Source: Ifrita kowaldi (taxonomy: Eukaryota; Chordata; Aves; Passeriformes; Cinclosomatidae). Taken from it: 64,000 nt of DNA. Below, in pieces: positions 25,323 to 37,520 of the stretch. Numbering within the stretch: the first letter of the stretch is position 1; each line of letters opens with the position of its first letter. The stretch spans positions 124,001 through 188,000 of the forward strand of contig VZRS01007535.1 of NCBI GenBank assembly GCA_013398055.1, in the 5' to 3' direction. The position numbers and the translations under genes were made by a program. The notes under the pieces are model-generated. The model was not told the origin of the DNA. It saw only the letters and a program-made list of their open reading frames with translations, and ran no database searches.

Positions 25323-26918
25323 CATACAGTGACACCAGTGAAGCTGAACGTGGAGAGAATTCTTTCCCTGCTCCAGGTGAATGAGACACAGAAGTCACGT
25401 TAACCTGTCAGTGCTAAAGAATGTCCACCAGCCCAGGTGGCAGTGGGGTAGATATGTCCTCTGGCCTTACCAGATGAATACAAGAATCCTTACAGAGACA
25501 GCCTGTTTCCGAGGAAATAAATTTCCAAGAATTTGCTTGCAGAGCAGTTCTTTCGCTTAAGGGATTTTGGCCAGGGAGGAGCCTCAGCTGTGATAACTCA
25601 CCTTCAAAAAGGAGTTGAAAGAAGCCATGTGAGAAAGTTCACACGTGAGCATCCAGAGGTCTGGAAGGCATCAATGGCACAGGACAGCTGGATGTTAGGG
25701 AATGGGCCCTCTATGCCAACCAAACAGGATTCCAATTCCACACAAGTCCCTTTTCCTGTTGGTTAACCCCATGCCTTCATAAACACTTGGTTAATAAAAA
25801 CCATCAGTCTTGGAGATTTTAGGCCCTCTCAAAATTGATATGTGTGCGAAGGCAGCAGTTTTTTCCTTAACATTCTCTCTGTTCTGAGTGGTTCAGCTGC
25901 TTTCACTGGCCAAGGAACCAGAAGAGATAAAGGGAGGAGAAGTGGGGAGGATAAGAACAGGGCTGAGCATGAATTTGAGGGTCTGGCGATGAGTTTACAG
26001 ATGCATATGTAGGTACCACAGGGTGACCTTCAGTGCTTAAACAGCAGGTATTAGAAAGGGGCAGGGTGTTTTGGTGAGGGTAAAAACCTGGTTATTGGTT
26101 GAGAAATAAGCAAGAACTGCCTTACTTCTGAATAATTCTATGAGATGGACATAGGAGACAGGTAGGCTTATAGAGGACAGAAGGATAAAGGCATGGCCTG
26201 ATGCACCAGGCAGCCTCCACATCCTCACCTTGCATTTCCCACACCACCTTGGAGCCCTGGCTCTTGCCCAGCTCCAGCTTTCACTGCAACGGGATCCCCT
26301 ATAAACTGTGGCTCATGTGGAAAACATGAAAGAGTGAAGCTGTCCTCTGTTTTCTTGTCCTGTGCCATATTTAGTTTGTGGCTTTTGGTGTTTCATTAGG
26401 ACTCTCCAGTCAGTTACACAGTACTGGGGGGTGTTTTTATAGCTGTTTATCAGCCACAATCTGGCTGCAGCCTTGTCACCAGCACCCAAGTCTCTCAAAA
26501 GCTAATTTGTTGCAAGCTTGCTTTCCACTTCCTCCTCTCTCTACTTAACCTTCTCCATTGAGAACCCAGAGAAGCTGTCTGGATATACTGCAAGCCATTA
26601 TTCAGTTCATAGTTTGCCAGAATTTCTCTTGAGAACTGTTTAAGAGAAATCTTAAAGGCTCTGGTATCATCCATGCCTTCAGCTACGGAAAGTATCCCTA
26701 CTGAGCTGCACTGCCCATTCTACAGAAGGAAAATTCCTCTTTACGGTGGTATTTGGCCTCCTCCTCCACAGACCCACGTTACAGTCCCCCTTGCAGATCT
26801 TACGCTCTCAGCTGGGCATGCAAGAGCCTGCAGGCACTTGAATTCCTGTGGAAAACTGGTTTATTCTCATTAATGACCACTGGTAGTATTGAAGACAAGG
26901 CTGAATTTGGATGTCTCC
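25323..26918. other. Unique non-coding sequence
   Basis: No gene or repeat is recognised up to the 5' edge of the LTR at 26,919. Confidence 0.5.
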
Positions 26919-26983
26919 TGTAGTGGGTTGACCCTGAGTTGATGGACAGTTTTTTAGACTAATGACGCTTCTCGCAATTTACC

Positions 26984-26998
26984 TATTTAAACCACGTG
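26984..26998 (+). promoter_or_regulatory. TATA-like box and E-box in the solo LTR
   Basis: TATTTAA is followed directly by ACCACGTGG, which contains the palindromic E-box CACGTG. Both lie about 65 bases from the LTR start. They are candidate promoter elements of the former retrovirus; activity is not shown by the sequence. Confidence 0.3.
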
Positions 26999-27083
26999 GA
27001 AAGGCGAGAATTGCTCTTTTCATTCCAGCCCACCTGTGGGAAGGTGAGGGGGCTCCAAGCCTCCGGGCTGGGCCGTGGCTTTT

Positions 27084-27108
27084 GTCTCTGTCTCTGTCTC
27101 TGTCTCTG
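27084..27108. repeat. (GTCTCT)n microsatellite next to an ambiguous base
   Basis: About four copies of GTCTCT inside the LTR, followed at 27,109 by the only N in the window. The uncertain base probably marks a polymorphic or hard-to-read repeat length. Confidence 0.9.
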
Positions 27109-27640
27109 NGACTTGTGACGAAGAAAGCCTTTGTGTTCAGGCCAAAATAACTCATCCTTAAAAAAGATGAATAACCCCATGTGATGAACTGTGAGATTTT
27201 TCATGGAAGAGATGTTTTACACCGCAGCAGATTGTTTCTTTCCGGGCGGGTTTGCTGCTGGTGGCAGCTTGGGAACCACGTAAAGCAAAAGAAAACCCTT
27301 TTTTCCCCTTAAGCATAAGAAAAAGACTTTTCAAAAATTGCAACTCTGACTGAAATCCCATGTTCTGTTATCCTCTGTGTGAGCTGAGTAAAAAGAGAAA
27401 AGTGCTGGAGGAGGGGGGAGATTTGTTTTAACTTCTTGGGTTTTTTTCTTTCTCTTTTAATTCTATTAGTAAGAAAACTCTTTCTTTGTATCACAGCTGT
27501 TTAAAGTTTGTGCCTGCTTGGTTTTTCTTTCTTTTAATTTTTATCTCACACAAAAAAAATCAGTAAGTGATCCATATTTCAAACCAAAATCACTACACTT
27601 TTTGGTGTTTCCGCCCGGTTGACGAATTCAACCTGCTACA

Positions 27641-28954
27641 CCTCCTGTCCTTGAAATGGTGGCTGTAAGCAGAGGGTCCCTTTGGGGTTAGTTCCTATCA
27701 TTTTTTGCCACTGCTGTAAAATCTGCTTCTCCCACACCAGAGAATGGGACACACCATCTCCTATCAGACTAATAAAATCAGGCTGACTCAAGACCCATAA
27801 TTCTGCCACATCCTTTCTCATCAAAAAACTGCTTTGTTTGCTAAAAGACTCTTTTTATAACCCCCTCTGGTGCTATTCACCATTAACACATCTTCCTGTG
27901 GTGGTCTTCCAAATTTTGACGGTTGGTTGAGAAAGGGAAAGGGAACTCTAAATATTGGAACAATCCCTGGAGCAGCTACCAGTGGGGATGCAATCCCAGA
28001 AGGTCAAGAAGAGCTCAGATGCCTTTTGGTAAACCAAAATTCCTGCACATTCCAGCTGTCAAGGCAGCCATTGGCCTCTTAAAGCAGCTCTCAACTGAAT
28101 ATTTTTAATCCTTCCCCTGAGCCCTCTTCAACAGCAGCAAACTTGTCCCAGGAAAGCTCAGTTACACCCTTTGCAAAGGAAATTATCAGCGGGATTGTTA
28201 GTTTGTTGTTGTGTGTGTGGGAACAGTTTACACAGATAGCACGAGGTGCTTTTCCTTTGGGAGGCACTGGGAATAAAGAGGTTAAAAAATTAATTTGCAA
28301 AAATGAGCGTTTTGGATTCCTGAACAGCAGACATTTGTTTTTGCTGCAGGATGTTTTTGTTAGCTCAGATAACAGAATAAAGACACTGCTTACACCTCTT
28401 ACCCATCTGCTTGGAGATGAGTGTAATGTGAGTATTGCTGTTTCCTTCCAGGGTAACCTTCCCAAATCCTGACTCAGCAGCATGACACTAAAAGCAAAGC
28501 CCTGATTCACCAGGCCAGCATGGGGAGGCTCATAAAGTCAAGATTTTCTCAAAGCCTGGGATGTTTTCTACCCCCAGCCTCATGCACCTGTGCTGTCCCC
28601 AGTGCAGCCAGCCTGCAGGTTACCCTTGGCACCCAGCAGTGTCAGAAGCCTCCAAGGAATGTCCCAGGATTAGCAGCCTTCTGCTGAATCTCACTCCATG
28701 GTGATGCTGGTCAGTTGTACCAGGTACCAGGTCATGGGCATGACAGGTTATGTGCCTTGAAGTTGTTACAAGAAGAGAGAGAGACCAAAATTTCCTTCTG
28801 GAACAACGTGCAATTAAGAGCTGTTTGACCAAATGCTTCTGATCAATGTATAATTCGAAATAGGAGCAGCCTCAGGGCCACTCTGTCCCAAAAATCAGAG
28901 GGCTTATTTGTGCATGATGACTTACATGCTCCAAAATCCAAGTACTTGCTGGCA
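27641..28954. other. Unique non-coding sequence
   Basis: No gene or repeat is recognised. A 139-codon minus-strand frame (28,091-28,510) and an overlapping 109-codon plus-strand frame have no recognisable domain and are taken as chance. Confidence 0.5.
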
Positions 28955-29340
28955 TGAGGGAGCTGGGAAAGGGGCTCAGCCTGGAGAAAAGGAGGCTCAG
29001 GAGGGACCTTCTCACTCTCCACAACTCCCTGACAGGAGGGGGCAGCCAGGTGGGGTCAGGCCCTGCTCACAAGGAACAAGGGACAGGCTGAGAGGAAACA
29101 GCCTCAAGTTGTGCCAGGGGAGGTTTATATTGGATATTTGGGAAAATTTCTTAATGGGAAGGGCTGTCCAGCCCTGGCACAGCTGCCCAGGGCAGCCATT
29201 CCTCGATGGATTTCAAAGCCGTGTGGATGTGGCACTGGGGGACATGGGTCAGTGGTGGCCTTGGCAGTGCTGGGAGAAAGGCTGGGATCAATGATCTTAG
29301 AGGACTTTTCCAACCTAACCAATTCTGGGATTCTGTGATC
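28955..29340 (+). repeat. CR1 LINE 3' region, sense, about 385 bp
   Basis: Runs from GAGGGAGCTGGGAAAGGGGC and CTCAGCCTGGAGAAAAGGAG through GTTGTGCCAGGGGAGGTTTA and GCCCTGGCACAGCTGCCCAG to AGGACTTTTCCAACCTAACC, and ends ATTCTGGGATTCTGTGATC. It is the sense version of the type seen at 31,591 and has a recognisable terminal repeat. Open frames across it are non-functional. Confidence 0.93.
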
Positions 29341-31590
29341 CCACATCTCTCTGAAGGGACTATAAGCCCATGGGGTCCAATTCGTTTTCAAAAAAATCAC
29401 CCCCTGAATCTGACTTATGTTTGCTCACACTAAACGTGTTCTTGAGGTCTCTTGCAGCACTTTATTTGTACGATTTTGTGTAGCAGAAAGGAATAATGAG
29501 TCAGTAGGTCCTTGGGAGAATATTCCTTTTCCCCACTGAAGTAGGCAGCAGTTATAAATATTCTGCAGGCAGACTCCAGTGCTGCAGCAGTGACCACTCC
29601 GTGACGACAGCAGACGGTATCTCAATAGCAGGAGACAAGCGAGGTTGCTTCTGTGAAAAGAAATTTACCTATAAGCTCAATTTCAACAGCCACAGGGGGA
29701 AATCCAACTTCTTTCCTACTGAAAAAAAATTACTTTTCTGTTGCCAGTGCTACAGAGTCACCACTTGAAAACTATCCCCATTATTCCACCAAATGATTAA
29801 TTTCCTCCTAACTGTGCCACTGGTGACTGAATTAATTCTGGGAGTCAATTACAGAAAAAAAAAATATAGTAAGCATTGTGAGAGAGCCCCAAATTACTGT
29901 TTTAAAACTTGTTTTTCTCTTTTCTTCTTCCTTCTATTTAATCCAAAGGAAACATGTTCAGAGTAGGAGTAAAGACCAGGGTAAACAAACCGAAAGAATT
30001 GAATAATATGTATTTACTTGTATAGTTTTTTTTTCTATCAGAATGCATGACCTTCATTTAGGTTTTATGCATACTGACAAAATCACTTTCACTGCAGCTC
30101 TCAGTCTTAAAAAATATACCTTCAAGGACAAATCCTTCATAACCCACCCCCCAGTTTTCTAACACTTGATATTCTAGATGGAATTTGTACCATGTTCCAC
30201 AGTTAAGAGAATGAAATGTGAAAGCTGCTGGAAAAACCCACCACATTTCTAAAACAAGACCAAAGAACAGGAAAAATGTGCTGGTTTTTTGCTTGCTGTA
30301 ATATTAGATATTTTATTCTGGATTGTTATTATTTCTGTGTGTCACACGCAGAAATTTCCATTTTATTAATGGAAATCAAAACCCACAGCGAGGAAGAGGC
30401 ATTTTCCATCCTATTTCTGACTGTTCCCAGCTGAAGAACATGTCAGACACAATATAACTTCGCCATTACACAAGCCTCTGAAAGATGCTGGCAGATATTT
30501 CGAGAGTTTGGCATTCTGTATCTATAAGAAAACAAATCTGTGACAGTTTCCCATCGAGTCAGAACAATACAAGCACAGGACAGAATATTTTTAGCATGCT
30601 TATATTCCATACCACACATCTGAGGCCGAATTTTTCCCCCTCTTTGCTGAGTTTTCCAGCAGTGTATTGACCAATTTATAGTCAGATACACTTAGAATTC
30701 ATCGACATCTTTCTCCTGTGGAATTACATAAAAGTCTCAGGCCTCTAATAAGAGCAATTTTTTGTCTGCATTGACAAGGAGTATGAAATAAAAATCATGA
30801 GTCCTTTAGGCCTCTGCCCTCAAGGGCATTGGGGAAATCCAGAGCCACCCAGAGAAGCATCTCCATAGTTCCTCTCAAGCCAAGGTCTCCTGAAACTTCT
30901 GATGCCATCATGAATTCTCATCAAGAAAATTTCTATAAGTCAGCACCATGTCTGGAAAATGGGTGAAGCTGACAGAGAGGAAAAGCTCATTCTCTTGTGA
31001 TGAATTTATACATGAAATAAGCTCATTCCTCATTAAGATCATTGTTTGAGCAATTTTGGGTGGAGAGGATTCACCCACGAGTGTGAACTATTTTCCTCTG
31101 TATAATTTCATACTTTTATAGTCACATACATCTGGGTGTAAAAGGTCCATCAAGGCTTCCTCTTCTCTGTTGGGGGTGTATCTCAAAGCAGCCTTTGCAT
31201 TTTCCACTTATCTGGAAGGGCTCCAGTTTTCCAAAGACAGTTTCTGACGTTGCTGACATGCACTTTTTCTCTTATTTGTCTGTGAAGAGTTTGGAGGTGC
31301 CAGCAACTAAAGACTCACTTTTGGGCCAATAAATTTATGATACATTTATAGCATTTTGAGGACCATGATACATCTCTAGTAATAAATACAAGTAGTTTTG
31401 ACACATTGGTTATTATTCATCTTTTTCTGAAGGCAGAATATTGTTAAAAGTTTAATTAAGGGAAATGGTGACTTGAATTCAGACAGTCAACATTAAGCTG
31501 AAAAACAGATAAGGGTTATAAAGGAGTTGCTGATTTCACTAAGACGGAAGAGAAGAAGGCAACAGGCTGCCTTGAATAAGAGTATGGATA
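29341..31590. other. Unique non-coding sequence
   Basis: No gene or repeat is recognised. There are A and T runs near 29,855 and 30,025. Open frames are short. Confidence 0.5.
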
Positions 31591-32040
31591 ATTCATGGAA
31601 TCATTCAGGTTGGAAAGGACCTTTAACATTGTTGAGTCCAACCATTCCCCCAGCACTGCCAAGGGCACCCATATTCCCAAGTGCCACACCCACACAGCTT
31701 TTAAATCCCTTCAGGGATGGGGACTCTGCCTCCAGCAGATTGTACCAAGGATTGACAACCCTTTCAGCGATGACTTTTTTCCCAATATCCCACTCTAAAC
31801 CCCGCTGGCACAACTTGAGGCCATTCCCTCTCCTCCTGTCCCTGTTCCCCGGGCGCAGAGCCCGACCCCCCCCAGCTGCCCCCTCCTGTCAGGGGGTTGT
31901 GCAGAGCCACAAGGTCCCCTCTGAGCCTCCTTTTCTCCAGACTGAGCCCCTTTCCCAGCTCCCTCAGCCTCTCCTGGTGCTCCAGACCCTTCCCCAGCTC
32001 TGTTCCCTCCTCTGGGCACGCTCCAGCCCCTCAATGTCTT
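31591..32040 (-). repeat. CR1 LINE 3' region, antisense, about 450 bp
   Basis: Starts ATTCATGGAATCATTCAGGT and GGAAAGGACCTTTAACATTG. It passes CATTCCCCCAGCACTGCC, CAGGGATGGGGACTCTGCCT, CCCGCTGGCACAACTTGAGG and CTCCCTCAGCCTCTCCTGGT, and ends CTCCAGCCCCTCAATGTCTT. Motif order and spacing follow the type at 28,955 read backwards. It accounts for the 171-codon plus-strand open frame at 31,527-32,042, which is not a gene. Confidence 0.94.
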
Positions 32041-33533
32041 AATTAGTAGAAAAACCGGTCTTCCTCACCAGCCTGCCTGTAGGTCCCTACAACATGGCAA
32101 TGCACTGGAAGAACTGAAGAGGAAAAAACCCTGGATTTATGATGTGTTTATTAGAGAATATTTATTATTTGGTTTATTTTCTTTGTTATATTTATTAGCT
32201 GGTTTATTAAACCAGCACATTGGTTCTGATATCACTGTCACTTGGGCAAACAGCTGGTGGTTGGAGCACTCTGACTGGAAAAATCAAAGAACGTGGGTCA
32301 CCCCTCCCCTCAAGTGGATTTTACCACTGTAATTATGATGAAAGAAATTATTTATCTAGTCCTCTCACAAAGTTTCACATGATTTTGTGATAAACAAATT
32401 CTGTAATCTTATATGAGGGAATAGTCTGGAAGTTAATTGTGTGTTCCTTTAAATCTTTGGGTGAAACAATCACGGGTATGTTGAAAGCTAACGAAGTTCT
32501 CTGCTTCTAAGTTCTGAATCCGCATTTCTCCCTGTGTTTTTAACCTGAGCACATTCAGCCTTCCGCTGCATCACACGCCCTTAACACGATCAGCTGTTAT
32601 TTTTCAGTGTTTTTCATATTTCCTAAGGTTATTTCCCACATTTCTCATCTCTGCTGTGTGAGCTGGCCAGTGCTCACCCCCTCAGGATGATTCTCTAGGG
32701 GCACCACATCCCTGGCCTGCACCCTGGTATAAATGGAATAGTAACACCAAAACTATCACAGTGCACAAGAGAGGAAAATAAAAGCAGTCAACTCTTCTCT
32801 CAAATGCAACTCATCATTTCCCTGCTGACACATTTTGTGTCAGAAGAAGAATTGGCCTGTTTTGCTTAACACCAGTATCTCTTCCTATTCACCACTGCGC
32901 TCAATTGCATCAAGAATTCAATATGCTTGAATGTGGAACCAGTTTATTGTGTGTAAATACCTGAGTAGTGGCACCAAAAGGAGGATTTTGCACCACCAGG
33001 AGCTTTTGTAGAACCAGTTGTTTACTTGAGCAGATCTACTTGTTCCTGTCACTTTAAAGTTAAGTCCAATGAGCAACTTCAATATTTGAACACTGTTTCT
33101 GATCAACACAAAAGCATCACCCAAACCCTTTGGTATAAATGCACCTTAATTCTGTGTGTTTTCATTGTCTTTTTAATTTTTCTCACCTGTCTCACGAAGG
33201 GAGGTTAATTAGTAGGAGAGTTTCTAGTTTACATTGACTTTTTTCTTTGAGTACTGCTGGAAGAAAGAACAACCACCTTCCTTTAAGTAAAATAAAATTA
33301 TTATTTCCTAATAAAAGTCCTGTTCATATGTTGCTAAAAAAAGTATGAAAATGGCCTCTAATTCTGAGTGTCCCCACCCTGCACTGTGACAGCTGATACA
33401 GAACTTATGATCTTGAGACAGTCTTGTTCTTTCCTGCAGTTATCCCATCTTTTCTCTGGCCTTGTGGGACTTAATTATCCTCCTTACCTTACAGTCCTGC
33501 TTCTAAACAAGTTGTTCCTTTGAATAATGCAGG
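32041..33533. other. Unique non-coding sequence
   Basis: No gene or repeat is recognised. A TTTATTA-rich patch near 32,140-32,210 is low complexity. Confidence 0.5.
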
Positions 33534-33628
33534 GTGGTGTAGTGAAAAGTGTTCCTGTCTGTGGGAGGGGGTTAGAATTAGATTTTTTTAGGATCCCTTC
33601 CAACCAAAACCATTCTGTGATTCCATGA
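33534..33628 (+). repeat. CR1 LINE 3' tail, sense, decayed
   Basis: TGTTCCTGTCTGTGGGAGGG, GGTTAGAATTAGATTTTTTT and GGATCCCTTCCAACCAAAAC, then CATTCTGTGATTCCATGAC, are the last 95 or so bases of a sense CR1, including the ATTCTGTG-type terminal repeat. The 5' limit is uncertain. Confidence 0.85.
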
Positions 33629-35128
33629 CAATGCATGAGGAACACTTTCAGCATATCCAGGCCTTTGCCTTTTGTGCATTCCCAAACGGCAATGTCTGTG
33701 TGCACACTGGGGCTCAACGTGGACTTCTGCATTTAATAAATAAAGTTTTAGCTGCTCAGGAGCCCCTGCAGGCACAGGGGAAAGGGGACACTAAATATGT
33801 TTTAACTCTGAACCCACACCACTGGAAGGTGGTGTTTAGAGCAACCTCACAGCTGATCTAACTTAAGGAGAGCTGTCAGTGGGCTCTCTCCTCCTCATGC
33901 AACACCTGAATGTCTTTCTGTGCTGGAGAGGGCATGGAAAGGCACACAAAGTCTTGAAAGGTGCTTCTGAAAGTGCAGGCCAAGGGATGAAGAGCTGGTG
34001 CTTATTCCTAGCAAGTCACACCACAATAAAAGTAAGAATTCGTAGAAATACCCTCAGAAAATGCAGGTTTGTAGCTCCATGATGAGACCTGGTCTGAAGC
34101 ACTGAATACTGCTTGATGTATTCTCCATTCAGGAAAGAATGAATTGTCTGACACAAGCAGCCAAATGACTTGGTTTGTTGTGGACAAGGGTCTTTCACTT
34201 GCCTTTATATGTTTCCATCTACGCTGAGCTCATCTGAACAGCCTAAGATTCTTCTGGCACCAGTAAGATCAGGAGAATATGAGGATACTCACTGGGCAAT
34301 TCATCCCATAAAGCTTGAAAAACCCACTCTCTGCATTAGATTTGAGGCTGTAAAATTTACTAAGAGAGACCCAAAAAGTTCTACTTTTCAATACATGGCA
34401 TATGTCACTTCAGTGACAAATATCAGGAACAAAGAGGTGAAGTTAAGGGGAAAGCACAAGAGTAGATAAAATAATTTCTGGGCCAATTCATCCAGAGCAA
34501 GTTTAAAAGCTTTTGTGGCAGCTTAATGAGTAAGAGTGCAAACAATTTGTTGAAAAAACAGCTGGGACACAAACCTTGCCTGTTTTTGCCAATCAGGAGG
34601 CAGTTTTCTCTGTTTATGGACATGGTTACATGCCATAGCTTCATCACAAGACTGGATGACAGGGCTGAATACCTTGGGATGTTTTTTCCAGCTTTATATC
34701 AAACCATTGTGTTTCCTGCCCTCTGGGAAAAGCAGGTTGGAGAAGGTGACCTTGCACTGCTGATGAGAGCAGCTCAAAGCCTAAAGAAATGGCAGAGATA
34801 AAAACAGCTGTGCAAGATCCTGTAAACATATGCAAAAAACCCTCAATCAAAAACCCAATCCCCTTTGGGAATATGGAATAATCTCCTCAGTTCATGCAGA
34901 AAGAATTCGTGTAGGGTGGTAATGAGGTTTTTTAGAATTATACTGTAACTGTACTTAATGATCCTTTTGCCATCTAATCAAGGATCTCACACCGACATTT
35001 TCCAATATTGCTAAAGCTCCTTATACCAGCTCATTTGTCTAACGAAGTTTCTATTTATAAACCTTGTTGGAAGTAAAATTAAATTAATGAACAAGTCCAT
35101 TTCTTTCTTCCAAAATACAAAAATATAT
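33629..35128. other. Unique non-coding sequence
   Basis: No gene or repeat is recognised. Frames at 34,170-34,469 (99 codons) and 34,526-34,801 (91 codons) have no recognisable domain. Confidence 0.5.
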
Positions 35129-35219
35129 TCACAGAATAGTTGGGGTTGGAAGGGACTCTGGAGATCATCTAATGCAACCCACCTGCCAAGGCAGGGTCAC
35201 CTAGAGCAGGTTGCACAGA
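35129..35219 (-). repeat. CR1 LINE 3' tail of about 90 bp (type with 'gcagggtcacc')
   Basis: TCACAGAATAGTTGGGGTTG, GGAAGGGACTCTGGAGATCA and AAGGCAGGGTCACCTAGAGC, ending GGTTGCACAG. It shares its subtype and truncation point with 20,991-21,090 and is less diverged than that copy. Confidence 0.9.
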
Positions 35220-35640
35220 TATTCTTGTACTGAATTGATATTGAATATTTATTCACCAGTTCAGGCATCACCCATCATGATTTATCGAGAAAACATTTAC
35301 CTTTGATTCAAGCACTTCCACACAGAAATGTTAGCAGAAGAGAAATGAATGTATTAACACTCTGCTGAGCAAAACCAACAAATAATCTTTTTTGGGAATT
35401 CAGGGATTTTAATCCCATTTAAATATTTGATGAATAAACCTTTAAGAAGGAAAATAACAACCATTTACATTTCTCATTATCATTGACTCCGTAGTTTAAA
35501 AGTTGATGGCAGTGAAACATGCACTTGTATGATCTTGGGGGCCTTTTTAATATGCTAATACAGGCTAGTAACATCCATTTTATGGCACTTGCCATCATGA
35601 ATTAATGCAAAAGCGCTTGTTTTTTATTGCACAGTCTCTG
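35220..35640. other. Unique non-coding spacer between two CR1 tails
   Basis: AT-rich sequence with no recognised feature. Confidence 0.5.
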
Positions 35641-35760
35641 TCCTTGAAGGCTTTCAAGACCACACAAGAAAACGCCCTGAAGAGCCTGGTCTAAATCCAG
35701 CACTGGCCCTACTTTGTGCTGGAGGTTGGATCCGTGATTCCCAACCTGAGTTATCCCATG
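35641..35760 (+). repeat. Diverged CR1 3' fragment, sense (type with 'aaggctttcaagacc')
   Basis: TTGAAGGCTTTCAAGACCAC, CCCTGAAGAGCCTGGTCTAA and TGTGCTGGAGGTTGGATC, then CCAACCTGAGTTATCCCATG, follow the order of a CR1 3' variant with a GGAGGTTGGA block before the terminus. The terminal octamers have decayed. It is older than its neighbours. Confidence 0.65.
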
Positions 35761-37520
35761 GTCTCTGCTCTGACATCAAGACCAGCCAAGTAATTTTCAC
35801 TGAAGAGGGTAAAATTGCTCCTTGTGTGCTGATGTTTCTTCAATCAGCTTGAAATAAAAGAAACCAGAAGCCCTATTCCAAGGGAGGCTGTCCAGAGTGA
35901 AGCACATTTATCCTGAAAGGTTAAGTGCCCCATTTATCATGGCTGGGAACAAAAGTTTGGCTTTGCCAGCAAGCGGCTGCTCCAGCTCCACTTGCTCAGC
36001 TGCATAAACAGTGAAAAATAAATAAATTTCACCAATTGAAGGTTTAGGCATGTTTCTCCCTATCAGGAGGTCTCACGAATGAGTATTTGTGTAAAGGACC
36101 CAACAGGTGAAGTCTAAATCACTTTTGTGCTCAGAGCCGTTAAATACATCACCGCTGCTGAGAGCCGGGGAACTTATTGCCTCCCTGGATACACATTTAC
36201 AGGAGGACAAGGGAAAGTAACCACAACAATTTGAGCAAAACCAGAGGATACAAGTCTGAAAATAGGAAAAGCTGGGAGGTGTTCTGGCTGGTCTAATGGA
36301 ACACAGTGGTTTGTCAAATATTTACAGTTTTGTTGATTCTGTGGATTTTTAATAAATTTGCGTATTTTTTGGCCACTGGGAAAAAAACTTCTCAGGTTTT
36401 GCTGTTCGTTTTTTTGTTATTTTCCTTTTTCTCTTGACAAACAGATTGTGAGAAAACCCTGCTGGCTCAGTGATAAAGTTGTGCATGCAACAGGAATGAC
36501 TTTTTTTTTTTTTCTTTCTTAGAATTAAACTATATTGCTGAAAATAATGAAAAACTAGTGCTGAATTACAAGCTAATTCTGTTCTTAGGATTCAGGCATA
36601 TATATCAGATTATTCACCTTTTAAAAATAAAACCTTTGAATACCTCTCAGTCAATAGGCTTCCAGGTTCTTTCCTGCTCCGAGAAATACCACCCCTCCCC
36701 TCCCTGAGAGATAACTAAAGCTTTTGAAATAAGGAAAGATTGCTGGCATTTATGAAAAAGGTAAAAAATTCATAACAAGGAGCCCTGAATGACCCGCTAA
36801 TGTGTTTGAGCAGAAAGAGAAAATGTTCATGTACAATGGGGGCTATAGAAAAAAAAATCAATAATAAGAAACATTAAGATTTGCCCAGGAAATCTTTATT
36901 CCACCCACATCTGAATGTGCATTAGGAGATTGTTTTTGACAGTGTTTACAACTTGCACACGGGAGAAGTGCGTCCTTTAATGAATAGCTATTTGCTCATA
37001 GCCTGTTTTGTGCACCGAGCAGAGGTGACTCAAACTAAAAGGCCCTGCAAGGATGGGGGAAGGATGCCAGGTGGAGGCTCCCACTGAGCTGGGGAAGAGC
37101 AGACTTCAGTGACTGGGATAAGGAGAGGGATTAGACCACTGACCTTGTGAAATCCAGCGCAGCCAGCCAGCCAAAAAAGCCCTTTCTCCACTGTGCTGTG
37201 GGAGATAGCAGGAGTTACTGCCTACCAGGGTATAGAACTTATTAGAGAATGCAGGGACAAAGAGGGAATGGGGTTGGAATTCAAAATGTTGGGAGTAGAT
37301 AAAATTTGCTGTGGGGTCTTTAGGGGAAAGGACAACCTCTTGCCTCATCAGCCCTGCCAAGGGGGAATCTCCACATCCTCCCACTCAGCAGATGCATCTC
37401 TTCAGTGTTTTCTTCCTTCCCAGGACAGTGAGTCCATTAGTAGATGCAGATGTGTCCATAGCTCCATGAGCATTTCTTTGGAATTCACAGAGAGTGATGC
37501 AAAAAAACCCCACCAGAAAC
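35761..37520. other. Unique non-coding sequence
   Basis: No gene is recognised. A 13-base T run sits at 36,501-36,513. Open frames are short until the CR1 at 37,521. Confidence 0.5.

Larger units (their letters stand above)
26919..27640 (+). mobile_element. Solo LTR of an avian endogenous retrovirus (ERVL-like)
   Basis: The 722-bp block begins TGTAGTGGGTTGACCCTGAG and ends TTCAACCTGCTACA. Its outer 13 bases are inverted copies of each other at 11 of 13 positions, and the TG...CA termini are intact. The flanks are TCTCC before and CCTCC after, a possible 5-bp target duplication with one mismatch, a size usual for ERVL-type integration. Inside are CACGTG (26,993-26,998), a TATTTAA box (26,984-26,990), a GTCTCT microsatellite and T-rich tracts. 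There is no internal retroviral sequence on either side, so it is a solo LTR, presumably left by LTR-LTR recombination. The start resembles avian ERV LTRs. A non-autonomous DNA transposon with 13-bp inverted ends is a less likely alternative. Orientation is inferred from the TGTAGTGGGTTGACCC start. Confidence 0.75.

Noticed and set aside
28091..28510. 139-codon minus-strand frame
   Set aside because: No recognisable domain, and a 109-codon frame overlaps it on the other strand.
31527..32042. 171-codon plus-strand open frame, proline-rich
   Set aside because: Almost entirely the reverse complement of a CR1 3' non-coding region.
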